A DNA stretch of 64,000 nucleotides, from the NCBI RefSeq assembly GCF_022761115.1, contig NZ_JAKWJS010000005.1, positions 186,001 to 250,000 of the forward strand, in the 5' to 3' direction. The notes below the pieces were generated by a model that saw only the letters and a program-made list of their open reading frames with translations, ran no database searches and was not told where the DNA came from. Positions 1 through 8,392 of the stretch are shown one piece after another; the stretch's first letter is position 1; the number at the start of each line of letters is the position of its first letter. This stretch comes from Dyella sp. RRB7 (GTDB lineage: Bacteria; Pseudomonadota; Gammaproteobacteria; Xanthomonadales; Rhodanobacteraceae). The translations under genes were made by a program, and so were the position numbers.

Positions 1-1
1 T

Positions 2-1273
2 ATCGGGCGCGCCTATGCCGAGGTTGTGGGCAAGGGTGACGTTGTCGTTGGATATGACGTGAGGTTGGCCAGCCCCACTCTGGCCAAGGCACTATCCGAT
101 GGCCTCAGCGAAGGCGGTTGCGACGTAGTCGACATCGGCCTGTGTGGCACCGAAGAGGTCTACTTTCAGACTGCTCATCGTGGCGTCGCGGGCGGCATCA
201 TGGTGACGGCGAGCCACAACCCGATCGATTACAACGGCATGAAGCTCGTGCGCGAAGGCGCGCGCCCCATCAGTGGCGATAGTGGTCTGGGGCAGATCGC
301 GACGCTCGTCGAAGCGGGGCATTTCACCGCCAATGGCGCCATCGGTAGCGTCAAGCAGGATGTCGACAAGAGCGCCTACATCGCACACCTGCTCAGATAC
401 GTGAATGTCGCAGAGCTCAAGCCGCTGCGTATCGTCGTCAATGCGGGCAACGGTGGTGCCGGACTGATCGTGGACGAGCTAGCCAAGCACCTGCCGTTCG
501 AGTTCGTGCGCATCTGTCATGAGCCTGATGGCAGCTTCCCCAATGGCATCCCAAACCCGCTGTTGCCGGAGAATCGCCAGGCAACAACGGATGCGGTCAT
601 TGCCTCCAAAGCGGATTTCGGTATCGCCTGGGATGGCGACTTCGATCGCTGCTTCTTCTTCGACAATGAGGGCAGCTTCATTGAAGGCTACTACCTGGTG
701 GGTTTGCTTGCCGCGCAGCTGCTAGAGAAGCACAAGGGCGAGAAGATCATCCATGACCCGCGCTTGACCTGGAATACGATCGACATGGTCGAGCAGGCGG
801 GCGGCGTCGCCATCGAGAGCAAGACCGGTCATGCCTTCATCAAAGAGCGTATGCGAGCAGAGGACGCGATCTACGGTGGAGAGATGAGCGCCCACCACTA
901 TTTCCGCGATTTCGCCTATTGCGATTCGGGCATGATTCCATGGCTGCTCATTGCCGAGCGCATCAGCAAGACTGGCACATCGCTAAAGGACATGCTGGCC
1001 GAGCGCATCGCCGCATTCCCGTGCAGCGGCGAGATTAATTTTCGTGTTGAAGACGCAGCGGCAACTGTGGATCGTGTCGTGGCACATTACACCAACGGCG
1101 ATGGGCACATTAGTCATATCGATGGTGTGAGCATGGAGTTCGCCGACTGGCGCTTCAATCTACGCTCGTCCAACACTGAGCCGCTTCTGCGGCTCAACGT
1201 GGAGGCGAAGGCTGATTCGCAGTTGATGCAGGCCAAGACAGAAGAGCTGCGGCAGCTGATCGAGACGCACTGA
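2..1273 (+). CDS. manB: Phosphomannomutase/phosphoglucomutase (5' end outside window)
   Basis: Interconverts mannose-6-phosphate and mannose-1-phosphate (often also the glucose phosphates), supplying GDP-mannose and related sugar nucleotides for surface polysaccharide. The reading frame is open from base 2, so the gene is cut by the window edge; about 30 N-terminal residues are missing compared with the usual ~455. The phosphoserine loop TASHNP follows the N-terminal domain, the metal-binding loop DGDFDRC is present, and the sugar-binding GEMSAHHYFRDF and the C-terminal phosphate-binding RSSNTEP are intact. The sequence is very like the CpsG/ManB branch (for example the stretch NGMKLVREGARPISGD). 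It lies at the edge of a glycan locus, in the opposite direction to the sulfotransferase that follows. Whether mannose or glucose phosphate is preferred cannot be told from sequence. Confidence 0.93.
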   Translation: MGRAYAEVVGKGDVVVGYDVRLASPTLAKALSDGLSEGGCDVVDIGLCGTEEVYFQTAHRGVAGGIMVTASHNPIDYNGMKLVREGARPISGDSGLGQIATLVEAGHFTANGAIGSVKQDVDKSAYIAHLLRYVNVAELKPLRIVVNAGNGGAGLIVDELAKHLPFEFVRICHEPDGSFPNGIPNPLLPENRQATTDAVIASKADFGIAWDGDFDRCFFFDNEGSFIEGYYLVGLLAAQLLEKHKGEKIIHDPRLTWNTIDMVEQAGGVAIESKTGHAFIKERMRAEDAIYGGEMSAHHYFRDFAYCDSGMIPWLLIAERISKTGTSLKDMLAERIAAFPCSGEINFRVEDAAATVDRVVAHYTNGDGHISHIDGVSMEFADWRFNLRSSNTEPLLRLNVEAKADSQLMQAKTEELRQLIETH

Positions 1274-1325
1274 TACTTCTCGCTGGGAAACCGGCCCGTT
1301 GAGCTGGTCTCCCTCGGTTCACGCC

Positions 1326-3011
1326 TCAGGCGTTGGCGCGGATTTCGATGGGCAGTGTGAAGCCGGAGTCGGGATTGTGGTCCACGAACCAAGCGTTCTG
1401 CTCTTGCACTAGCGATACCTGCAGCAAGTAATGGCCAGGCTTCGCGGGTGAGTGGATATGCAAGGGAATGATGGCGGCCAAGGAAGGACCCTGGTCCTCA
1501 GGTAGTCCCGTGCGTAGACCATCAGCCACCTCGATTTCCCCCTCGGTGGTCAGCCAGCGATAGGACGCATTGACGGGGTTACGGCCCGTGGAGGGCCAAG
1601 TTACATCGCTCTGATTGATAGCCCACACCTGCAAAAGCGCATCGACGGCGGGCTCCATGCTCTGCAGATGTGCCATAGGTTTCAGAGATGCGCGGAAATC
1701 GGCCAGAGCGTCGTTCATGGCGCCAAAAGAACCGGAGATACCGGAGGCTGCGATCGCTGTATCCGCTGACCATGTAGCCTCAGGCGTGGAGCCAGCCAGC
1801 TCGATCGAGGGATCCATCATCAAGCGGCCGATAAAATGCCCAACAGCGGCGCTAGGCACTTCCAATTTGCCCGCCTGCTCACGCCAGTGGTAACAACCGT
1901 CAAAGTGTGTCGCGCCTCGCACGAGTGCAGCATCCAGTTGGTAATGGCCACAACCCAATCGGTTGAGCATGCTGAATGTCACCTCATAAGTGCCCGGCTG
2001 CACTGCATAGCGCTGCCCTAACTGCAGCGCGTTGGTACCGAACACCAGGCCGCCACGCTCGTCCTTGATGGCGATGCCGATGTTGAGCCGATCAATGGCC
2101 TCATGTGCAACGAAACGGACCTTGATGGCGACACGCTCGCCCGACATTGCGGCATTCGGCCCCAACATAGCGCCGATCGTATCGATGCCTAAGATCTCGC
2201 AGCGGCGATCGCCAAATTCGAGTGGCGACTGAGCTTCCGGCTCCCGGGAGAAAGGCAAGGGAAGTCTGTCCTGCTCCGCCACGACTGGTGCGGGGGCACT
2301 TCCGCTGTTGGCCATCGCGAGGTAGCGACGCCGATCTTTCCGAAAGCGAGCGAGCGCTTGGTTGTAGAGAGCCAACTCCGGTTCGAGCAGCTGGTACAGG
2401 GTCCGTCGCTGTCGTTCGGTGAGCTCGTCCATCGTCAGGCGCTGCATCGCCGGGTTTGAGCGGGGCACCTCTCTAGGTGTCCATCCGAACTCAGCGCAGA
2501 GCATCAAGGTAAAGTCTTCGAGTTCCTCCTGTACACCTACGGCGTTGAAGTCGTCGAGGGCATCACGCGCCGCCTGAAGCTGCTCTTCGATGCTGGGATT
2601 GGCGGTGCGCCCAAGCCCGAGTGGTGCCAACATATCCAACTGTACAAGGCTTCCTGTCCCCGTCGCGTTGCTGTACTGCTCAAGGCACTCATCGAAGCAG
2701 GATTGCTGAAGCGACGTGTCGATCACGCGGCTGGCATTGTTGTATTTCTTGAAGAAGTGCTCGGAAATGAACCGGTCAACTGGGTTGCGCAAAACCGTGA
2801 TCGCGTAGCGCTCCCGCGGCAGACGATCACCCTGAAAGGCCGCAAGATGGCCGCTGATCACAGGCACGTGCTCCCACTGCAAGAGCGCATCACGCAACTT
2901 CATGCCAGTGATCGGCTTGGAAACGTGGCTCTCACCGACCTGGTCGACAAAAAAAAGACGTAGTGCCGTGCCGCCTGTCCTTGGCAGATGGAAGTGGAGA
3001 ATATCTTTCAT
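1326..3011 (-). CDS. Sulfotransferase with Wzt-C-like and second beta-sandwich domain
   Basis: A 561-residue protein with a PAPS-dependent sulfotransferase domain at the N-terminus: the 5'-phosphosulfate loop HLPRTGGTAL begins at about residue 6, and the 3'-phosphate-binding VLRNPVDRFISE lies near residue 75. From about residue 270 it resembles the carbohydrate-binding C-terminal domain of the O-antigen ABC exporter subunit Wzt (VRFVAHEAIDRLNIGIAIKD followed by VFGTN). A further beta-rich stretch (SYRWL, then GLRTGLP, then LVQEQNAWF) of a kind seen attached to glycosyltransferases ends the protein. The ATG at 3011 is chosen because the PAPS loop starts right after it; the frame stays open upstream but codes for nothing recognisable. 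Inference: it sulfates, and perhaps caps, a surface glycan. It is convergent with manB and has no obvious ribosome binding site. Confidence 0.75.
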   Translation of the reverse strand: MKDILHFHLPRTGGTALRLFFVDQVGESHVSKPITGMKLRDALLQWEHVPVISGHLAAFQGDRLPRERYAITVLRNPVDRFISEHFFKKYNNASRVIDTSLQQSCFDECLEQYSNATGTGSLVQLDMLAPLGLGRTANPSIEEQLQAARDALDDFNAVGVQEELEDFTLMLCAEFGWTPREVPRSNPAMQRLTMDELTERQRRTLYQLLEPELALYNQALARFRKDRRRYLAMANSGSAPAPVVAEQDRLPLPFSREPEAQSPLEFGDRRCEILGIDTIGAMLGPNAAMSGERVAIKVRFVAHEAIDRLNIGIAIKDERGGLVFGTNALQLGQRYAVQPGTYEVTFSMLNRLGCGHYQLDAALVRGATHFDGCYHWREQAGKLEVPSAAVGHFIGRLMMDPSIELAGSTPEATWSADTAIAASGISGSFGAMNDALADFRASLKPMAHLQSMEPAVDALLQVWAINQSDVTWPSTGRNPVNASYRWLTTEGEIEVADGLRTGLPEDQGPSLAAIIPLHIHSPAKPGHYLLQVSLVQEQNAWFVDHNPDSGFTLPIEIRANA

Positions 3012-3208
3012 GGCTGTTTTAACGGCTAGGTGGCGGGCGGGATGACATGCAGCCGTAAGGAATATGACACATTTGTACCGCCAAAACGTGACTGGGTCTG
3101 CGAACCCGCCTAACGGTTGCCACGAACTCCTGCTAGTCCGCCGTGGCGGGTCAATCGGTTGACCCACCCCCGTTTTCTAGGCCAACAGTCGGTAGAGAAT
3201 CCGACCGT

Positions 3209-3529
3209 TTACGGCGCCTGTGAATTCGCTTGGGACCCGTATTCTCGGGCGAATTCAGCAGGTGTTTTCCATGCCAGTGCAGAGTGGGGACGATCCTCGT
3301 TATAGAAGCGCCGCCACGCTGCGATTTTGCTCCGTGCATCCTCCAGCGACAAGAACCAGTGCTCGTTCAAGCACTCCTGCCGAAGCCGGCCATTGAAGCT
3401 TTCCACCAACGCGTTGTCAGTCGGCGTGCCGCGTCGAGAGAAGTCCAGCTCCACGCCATTTTCGTAGGCCCAGCGATCCATCACCTTTCCGGCGAACTCG
3501 CTTGAAGCATCCTCGTACTTTCGAGTCAT
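3209..3529 (-). pseudogene. IS407-like transposase OrfB, C-terminal remnant
   Basis: About 100 codons matching the C-terminal end of IS3-family (IS407-type) OrfB: SEFAGKVMDRWAYENGV, then the catalytic-glutamate region DNALVESFNGRLRQECL, then NEDRPHSALAWKTPAEFA. The helix-turn-helix and first catalytic aspartates are missing. The first residues of the open frame (before SEFAGK) do not fit the family and are read-through from the neighbouring remnant. Not functional. Confidence 0.8.
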
Positions 3530-4134
3530 TCAGAAGTATAGGTGGTAGATGATGCCATGGCATAGCGGATGGGCGACAGACCGTCGAGAGAGCGATGCGG
3601 TCGGTCATGGTTGTAGCGGTGTTGCCAGTCGTCGGTCATGCGTCGGACTTCGGCCAGCGTGGTGAAGACGTAGCGGTCCAGCACTTCGGTGCGGAAGGTG
3701 CGGTTGAAGCGCTCGATATACGCGTTCTGAGTGGGCTTGCCTGGCTGGATATGCAGCAATTCGACGCCGTGACGTCGCGCCCATTGCTTGATCGTCGCAC
3801 TGATGAACTCCGGGCCGTTGTCCAATCGCAGTCGTCGCGGAGCGCCGCGAAGCTCGACAAGCTCGTCCAGTACGCGGATAACGCGTTGCGAGGGAAGGCT
3901 TGTATCGATCTCGATACGCAGCGACTGGCGATTGAAACCATCGTTGACGTTAAAGGTGCGAAAGCGTCGGCCCGACCACAGCGCGTCGCTCATGAAATCA
4001 GCCGACCAAGTGTGATTGGCATGCATGGGAATCTCCAGCGGTTCGCGGATGCGATCAGGCAGGCGCCGCTTGCCTCGACGCGGCAGGTTTAGCTTCAGGG
4101 CCACGTAGACCCGCCAACTACGGGTCTTACCGAA
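3526..4134 (-). pseudogene. IS3-family transposase OrfB remnant, cut by a second IS
   Basis: The integrase core of a different IS3-family element: first catalytic Asp in WSADFMSD, second in RLDNGPEF, glutamate in NAYIERFNRTFR, and the C-terminal RPHRSLDGLSP. The open frame can be followed back from the ATG at 4104 through RSWRVYVALKLNLPRRGKRR to base 4134, which is the base next to the terminal repeat of the IS at 4135. The N-terminal half is therefore missing because of that IS. No continuation of this transposase is seen on the far side of the IS (after 5383), so the insertion was followed by a deletion or rearrangement. Confidence 0.8.
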
Positions 4135-4150
4135 TGGACTGCGGCCGGTT
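4135..4150 (+). repeat. IS terminal inverted repeat, right end of element
   Basis: Reads TGGACTGCGGCCGGTT inward; exact reverse complement of the repeat at 5368-5383. It lies downstream of the orfB stop. Confidence 0.85.
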
Positions 4151-4164
4151 CGGTAGACACCACC

Positions 4165-5031
4165 TTAAGCTAATGCCATCTGCTGCTCGAACTGTATCGG
4201 ACTGACGTAGCCGATGGTCGAGTGGCGTCGTTTGCTGTTGTAGAACCTTTCGATGTAGTCGAAGACATCGGCCTTCGCCTCGGCCCTTGTGCGATATACC
4301 TTGTTGTCAGTGCGTTCGACCTTGAGCGATTTGAAGAAGCTCTCCATGGCCGAGTTGTCCTAGCAATTGCCCGAGCGGCTCATGCTGCAGGTGATGCCCA
4401 GTTCGCCGAGCAGGCGCTGGAAGCGATCACTGGTGTATTGGCTGCCACGATCGGAGTGATGCATCACCGACTCGGGCCGTCGTCGGCGCCACACGGCCAT
4501 CATCAACGCATCGGTCACCAGCTGCGCCGTCATCTGCGACTGCATCGACCAACCGACAACGCGACGCGAATACAGATCCAGCACGGCGGCCACATACAGC
4601 CAACCTTCGGCCGTCCACAGGTACGTGAAGTCGGCGACCCACTTCTGGTTCGGCGCGGTCGCCTGGAATTGTCGATCGAGCAGATTGGGCGCGATCGCTC
4701 CACGGGGTCGCTCGCCTTGGTCGATGGGCAAGCCACGTCGCCGTGGTCGAGCGCGTAGCCCCTGGATGCGCATCAGCCGCTCGACGCGATGCAGGCCGCA
4801 CCGATGTCCCGCTTCGAGCACATCGCGCCAGACGCGGCGCGCGCCGTAGGTCCGATCGCTATCGAGAAAGCTCTGCCGGGCCTGCTGGCCCAGCACCTCG
4901 TCATCCCATTGGCGCTGACTGCGCGGCCGAACGAGCCATGCGTAGAACCCGCTGCGCGAGACACCGAGCGCCTCACAGATTAATGCCACCGGCCAGGCCC
5001 CTCGGTGCTTCGCCACGAAGCCGAACTTCAC
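4165..5031 (-). pseudogene. IS3-family OrfB interrupted by an amber codon
   Basis: A 288-codon frame with the full IS3 OrfB layout: the HTH_21-type region (GVSRSGFYAWL, GARRVWRDVLEAG), then the integrase core with catalytic Asp in WVADFTYL, Asp in HHSDRGSQY and Glu in AMESFFKSLKVE, and the C-terminal KRRHSTIGYVSP. A single TAG at 4362-4360 replaces the Trp expected in the motif GNCWDNSAMESF, so the product ends before the catalytic Glu. The rest of the frame is intact, suggesting recent decay. Translation probably starts by -1 frameshifting from OrfA. Confidence 0.88.
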
Positions 5032-5321
5032 GTCGACTCCCTGGCGAAATAGGCCGCGGCTTTTTTCAGGATGTCGCGCTCCATCTTGAGCTTGGCGACT
5101 TCCTTCTTCAGTCGCTCAATCTCCGCTTGCTCGGGCTTCATCTGCCCTTGCCCAGGAAACGCCTGCTGGGGATTGGCCAACAGCTCACGTACCCATTTGC
5201 GCAGCACGTTCTCATGCAGCCCCAGATCACGGGCCGCCTGCGCCACCGCTACACCGCGCTCGTTAACCAGTCGCACCGCTTCAAGCTTGAACTCGCGACT
5301 GAACGTCCTTCGTGTTCCCAT
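5028..5321 (-). CDS. IS3-family OrfA (helix-turn-helix protein)
   Basis: A 97-residue basic protein of the transposase_8 family: RTFSREFKLEAVRLV at the N-terminus, a helix-turn-helix region around VAQAARDLGLHENVLRKW, and a leucine-rich coiled coil (EIERLKKEVAKLKMERDILKK) near the end, used for multimerisation. It binds the IS ends and, when fused to OrfB by frameshifting, makes the transposase. It overlaps the start of the OrfB frame by 4 bp and holds the A6G slippery run at 5066-5060. With OrfB broken, OrfA alone would act at most as a repressor. Confidence 0.88.
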   Translation of the reverse strand: MGTRRTFSREFKLEAVRLVNERGVAVAQAARDLGLHENVLRKWVRELLANPQQAFPGQGQMKPEQAEIERLKKEVAKLKMERDILKKAAAYFAREST

Positions 5322-5367
5322 AAACCACCTCCGGTTTCATCATCCCACCTAAACTCGGTGCCTGTGA

Positions 5368-5383
5368 AACCGGCCGCAGTCCA
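5368..5383 (-). repeat. IS terminal inverted repeat, left end of element
   Basis: Reads aaccggccgcagtcca on the plus strand, the exact reverse complement of 4135-4150. It lies 46 bp upstream of the orfA start. Confidence 0.85.
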
Positions 5384-5472
5384 GACGCCGCCGCTCTTGG
5401 AGTGGGTGCCCGGCTCCATCAATCTGTGCACGAGAATAGCCGATACCCCCATCGCTTTCGACGGGCTTCTCA

Positions 5473-7572
5473 TTATTTTTTGCAGTAACGAATGCTTTGA
5501 GCGCCAGTGTCGCCGTTCGTATTGGTGGGGATAACTTCTAAATCCTTCAGCGCTATGCCAAGCATTCGTTTGTCCGGACTCATGCCTAACTCGTATGGCG
5601 AGGTGGGTTTTGGAATGACAATGATAATGGTCTTCTCATTGGCGACGCCTTCGAAATCAAGTGTATGTGTGCTGACTGAGTCGCCGATGGCAACTGACTT
5701 GGTCACCTTTCCTATCATGACTTGAAACGGAATTTTGGCATTGTCGCCATAGGCTGCCGCCGTGAGAGCCAGTGTTATGCGGTCTGGAAGGGGCTGGGCG
5801 AGATCTATGGTTACTCGCGGACCATCTGACCATCGACCAAAGTTTTCTTGATTGCTCAACCCTGCTGTCATCTGGACGAGATCGGAGTGCTCTGGTGAGC
5901 CGAAGTCGATCCGGTTGGTGCGGCACGTCTTGTATATGCGGAATCCATCAAAATCGTATTCGTTGGTATAGGTGCCAGGGGGTAAGGTGATGTCATTGAA
6001 CGCGACGGTGACATCTTTGCCTTGGCTAAGCACTGAATCGAGATTCGCCCCATTGGGAAGCTGTATGACTCCTGCTCCTATTGCATCGGCGTTAAATCTG
6101 GCCTTGTACAAGGCCAGCGCGTCATTGCCGATGAATTGGCTGCTCTGAATCGAATCGGGGTATAACATCTTGGCCAGCGAACCAGCCCTGGTATAAGAAT
6201 CTGAATTCGCCCTTGTGGCTAGTTCACGGTATGCCGTGGGCATGGATACCACTGTAAAGAGGCCGTAATACATCAATGCAAAGGGAATCGTGACGCGACT
6301 ATTCGGTACCAAGAAGAAAAGCGAACTTAGGGCGCACATAGTGCCCATAAAGATTAATACGCGCGAGTGGCCGCTAATCCATGTGAGTTCAGGTGAATCT
6401 ACAAGAAATGGCGTATAGCCGCGAAGGTATTTGGTTGCACCCGCTAGGGCAATGAACGCGACCGCAATCACGAAAAGATTAAATAGCCATTTGTATTTCG
6501 AGTCGGACGCATCACCTCGGTGACAGGCTAGTCCTCCCAGCAACATGGCTGGCAGACAAAAATCGTAGTAACGAAGATGTAGCCTATACATGCTCTCGGC
6601 TGATGGGCCGGCGGAAACCGTTCCGGTGAAATACGCGGTGATGGCGACGAGAATGCCCAGGATGCACAAGCAAAGGATAGCTACTCGCTTGCGCGTGCTC
6701 GAGGACTCCCCCGAAGTACTCAGGAGGATCGAAATGAATCCGATCAGCAGCGGGCCGATCATTAAGCAAATGGCGAGCGTATGACCGAGCCCCGAAACCG
6801 CGGCGTTATGAATTATCTCGGTGAGTGGGCTGCGAGCCTCGGTCCTGTGCGCCTGTTCAAGATAGAAATCACCAAGTAGGTTCAATCCATGGTGACCCGC
6901 GAGGATGTATCCCAGAAGTAGGCGAACTAAGAAGCACGCCGCCCAGGTTGCTGCAAGTTCGCGTGCCGCGGCCTTGAATTTCGCCGATGTAGAGAACGTA
7001 AACGTCGATATCGACCTGAACGCGGAGTACGCGCCGAGAAGGAAAAGTCCGTGAACCTTGATCAGACATGCCAGTCCGAGGATGGTGCCGATAATGAGGC
7101 TGTATCTGACGCTTGGGGTTGCGCAACTCACCAGTGCGAAATAGAGGAAAGCCCAAAAAACGAAGAAGTACATCGACTCCGGCATGAAATATGCCGTGAA
7201 GGTGCTTATGGGGCCGCAAATGGAAATAAGCGCGAGTGCCGAGGCGATACCGGGCTGCGCAAAGCGTCGGAATGACAGGTAGATAAATGGCGTGGTTGCG
7301 ACGAAGAAGGCTGCATTGAGTATCCTTGCGCACTCCAAGAAGCCGCTGCCGCATGTGTTTGTCAACCGATATACCCACAAATAGAGGTACGATGGAATTG
7401 GCGACTTCCCGAGGGGGGTGAGTCTTGATGAAACACTATATGTCCATTCATCGCCAAAAACGGAGGCGTACAGCCCGGTATTCCTTATGACAATCATCAA
7501 GAAAATCAAGGCGCTGGCAACTGCTAGTGCAAAGGGCCAATAACTCTGTTTTTGAATGTGAAATTTTTTCAA
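5473..7572 (-). CDS. GT-C type membrane glycosyltransferase with C-terminal beta domain
   Basis: A 699-residue integral membrane protein. The first loop carries the acidic pair VFGDEWTYS typical of the ArnT/PMT (GT39/GT83-like) fold, which uses polyprenyl-phosphate sugars in the periplasm. About ten to twelve hydrophobic segments fill residues 15-440. The C-terminal ~150 residues form a soluble, probably periplasmic beta domain (GLSNQENFGRWSDG, then LPDRITLALTAAAYG, then FQVMIGK), like the domain at the end of several bacterial polymer-modifying membrane enzymes. The base composition is clearly lower in GC than the rest of the window, as expected for a transferred O-antigen gene. With the DPM1-like transferase and small flippase upstream it would make a complete donor-flip-transfer pathway. 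The acceptor is unknown. Confidence 0.7.
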   Translation of the reverse strand: MKKFHIQKQSYWPFALAVASALIFLMIVIRNTGLYASVFGDEWTYSVSSRLTPLGKSPIPSYLYLWVYRLTNTCGSGFLECARILNAAFFVATTPFIYLSFRRFAQPGIASALALISICGPISTFTAYFMPESMYFFVFWAFLYFALVSCATPSVRYSLIIGTILGLACLIKVHGLFLLGAYSAFRSISTFTFSTSAKFKAAARELAATWAACFLVRLLLGYILAGHHGLNLLGDFYLEQAHRTEARSPLTEIIHNAAVSGLGHTLAICLMIGPLLIGFISILLSTSGESSSTRKRVAILCLCILGILVAITAYFTGTVSAGPSAESMYRLHLRYYDFCLPAMLLGGLACHRGDASDSKYKWLFNLFVIAVAFIALAGATKYLRGYTPFLVDSPELTWISGHSRVLIFMGTMCALSSLFFLVPNSRVTIPFALMYYGLFTVVSMPTAYRELATRANSDSYTRAGSLAKMLYPDSIQSSQFIGNDALALYKARFNADAIGAGVIQLPNGANLDSVLSQGKDVTVAFNDITLPPGTYTNEYDFDGFRIYKTCRTNRIDFGSPEHSDLVQMTAGLSNQENFGRWSDGPRVTIDLAQPLPDRITLALTAAAYGDNAKIPFQVMIGKVTKSVAIGDSVSTHTLDFEGVANEKTIIIVIPKPTSPYELGMSPDKRMLGIALKDLEVIPTNTNGDTGAQSIRYCKK

Positions 7573-8050
7573 TTTCGTGGTCTCAAAACGGGTGAAGGAT
7601 CCTCGTTTTGTCGAGTCACCTGAAAAACAAGTAGGCTGATGATGCCATGACGTCTTGGCGGGCGAGAGTCCACCAAAAGCTATGAGCCAGTTCGCGTAAG
7701 AGCCATCATCGCTGATGCGAGGCTTCTCGTTAAGATGGTTTGTCGACGGGCTGAGGCTACGCCGTCGGTCGAGGGACTGCGATTGGGATGGCCTGAATGC
7801 TCAGTGACCAGTGACATGAGAGGTCACCCAATGGGGGCTCGTTGAGGCCGTTTGAGCCTAGTCCATGAAGACTCGCCCGCCAGTGCCTTCACTCCTGGTT
7901 ATGAGGTATTGTGCTGCGGGATTCCCCTTCCGTAACCGCGGCTAGCCTTGAAGCTGCTGCATTTCGGGTAAAGGAGGCCAGCTCGTAAGTAGCTCAGACA
8001 ACCTTCGACCGCTTCGAGAGTCTTGTGCCTCTATTGTGCCGTTGAGTGCG
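7573..8050. other. 478-bp gap with no recognisable gene
   Basis: No open frame here resembles a protein. The composition is intermediate between the low-GC glycan genes and the rest. It presumably holds the promoter of the membrane glycosyltransferase and the end of the upstream transcript. A single MetJ-like octamer at 7648-7655 stands alone and is not called. Confidence 0.6.
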
Positions 8051-8392
8051 TCAGGTTGAGCGAACAGCAACGACTATGCCTGACATTATCAGGGCGACGC
8101 CGAAAAAATAAGACATCTGGAAACGTTCACCGAAAACGAGGTGACTGCCAAAGGGAACAATGATGAAAGCTAGGGCCATCAAGGGATAGACCTTGCCTAG
8201 ATCGGCTTTCTGAAGCACCCATATCCAGGCGATAGTCATGAAACCATAGAGCGCGAATGAGGCAAATAACAGCATTAGCGTGGCTGAGTCGAAAAAACTG
8301 CCGGATTTCTTCAACGACACGGCGCTAAGCTTGAAAAGTATTTGTCCCGTAGCGATACCGACGACGCAAATGAGGGCTACAAGGTAAGTCAT
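8051..8392 (-). CDS. Small DMT/SMR-type membrane protein, probable lipid-linked sugar flippase subunit
   Basis: 113 residues with four predicted membrane helices (ALICVVGIATGQILFKLSA; LMLLFASFALYGFMTIAWIW; KVYPLMALAFIIVPFGSHLVF; FFGVALIMSGIVVAV), the size and layout of EmrE and of the ArnE/ArnF undecaprenyl-phosphate-sugar flippase subunits. The start ATG overlaps the stop of the DPM1-like transferase (ATGA), so the two are translationally coupled. Inference from context: it flips the polyprenyl-phosphate sugar made by that enzyme. A drug-efflux role is possible from sequence alone but unlikely here. Confidence 0.72.
   Translation of the reverse strand: MTYLVALICVVGIATGQILFKLSAVSLKKSGSFFDSATLMLLFASFALYGFMTIAWIWVLQKADLGKVYPLMALAFIIVPFGSHLVFGERFQMSYFFGVALIMSGIVVAVRST

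Larger units (their letters stand above)
3160..4134. mobile_element. Two nested IS3-family remnants
   Basis: Two different IS3-type integrase fragments lie head to tail on the minus strand. The first has an IS407-like terminus beginning near 3160 (tgacccacccccgttttct) and keeps only the last third of its transposase. The second keeps most of the integrase core but stops exactly where the intact IS begins at 4135. The junction between the two lies somewhere in 3505-3530. No orfA is left for either, so both are dead. Confidence 0.75.
4135..5383 (-). mobile_element. IS3-family insertion sequence, 1249 bp
   Basis: Bounded by inverted repeats whose outer 16 bp (TGGACTGCGGCCGGTT) are perfect, with a further partly matching 11 bp inward (22 of 27 in total). 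Inside are orfA and orfB in the usual IS3 arrangement on the minus strand, with a run of six A followed by G (5066 down to 5060) near the end of orfA, the kind of slippery site used for -1 frameshifting to make the OrfAB transposase. The flanking bases (cgaa on the left, gacg on the right) do not form an obvious target duplication. OrfB carries a stop codon, so this copy should not move by itself. Confidence 0.85.

Noticed and set aside
5384-5472. Continuation of the cut IS3 transposase beyond the intact IS
   Set aside because: None of the frames here matches the missing N-terminal half of OrfB.
7648-7655. Isolated MetJ-like octamer tgacgtct
   Set aside because: Seven of eight bases match, but the in-phase neighbours score 4 and 3 and MetJ needs at least two adjacent boxes.
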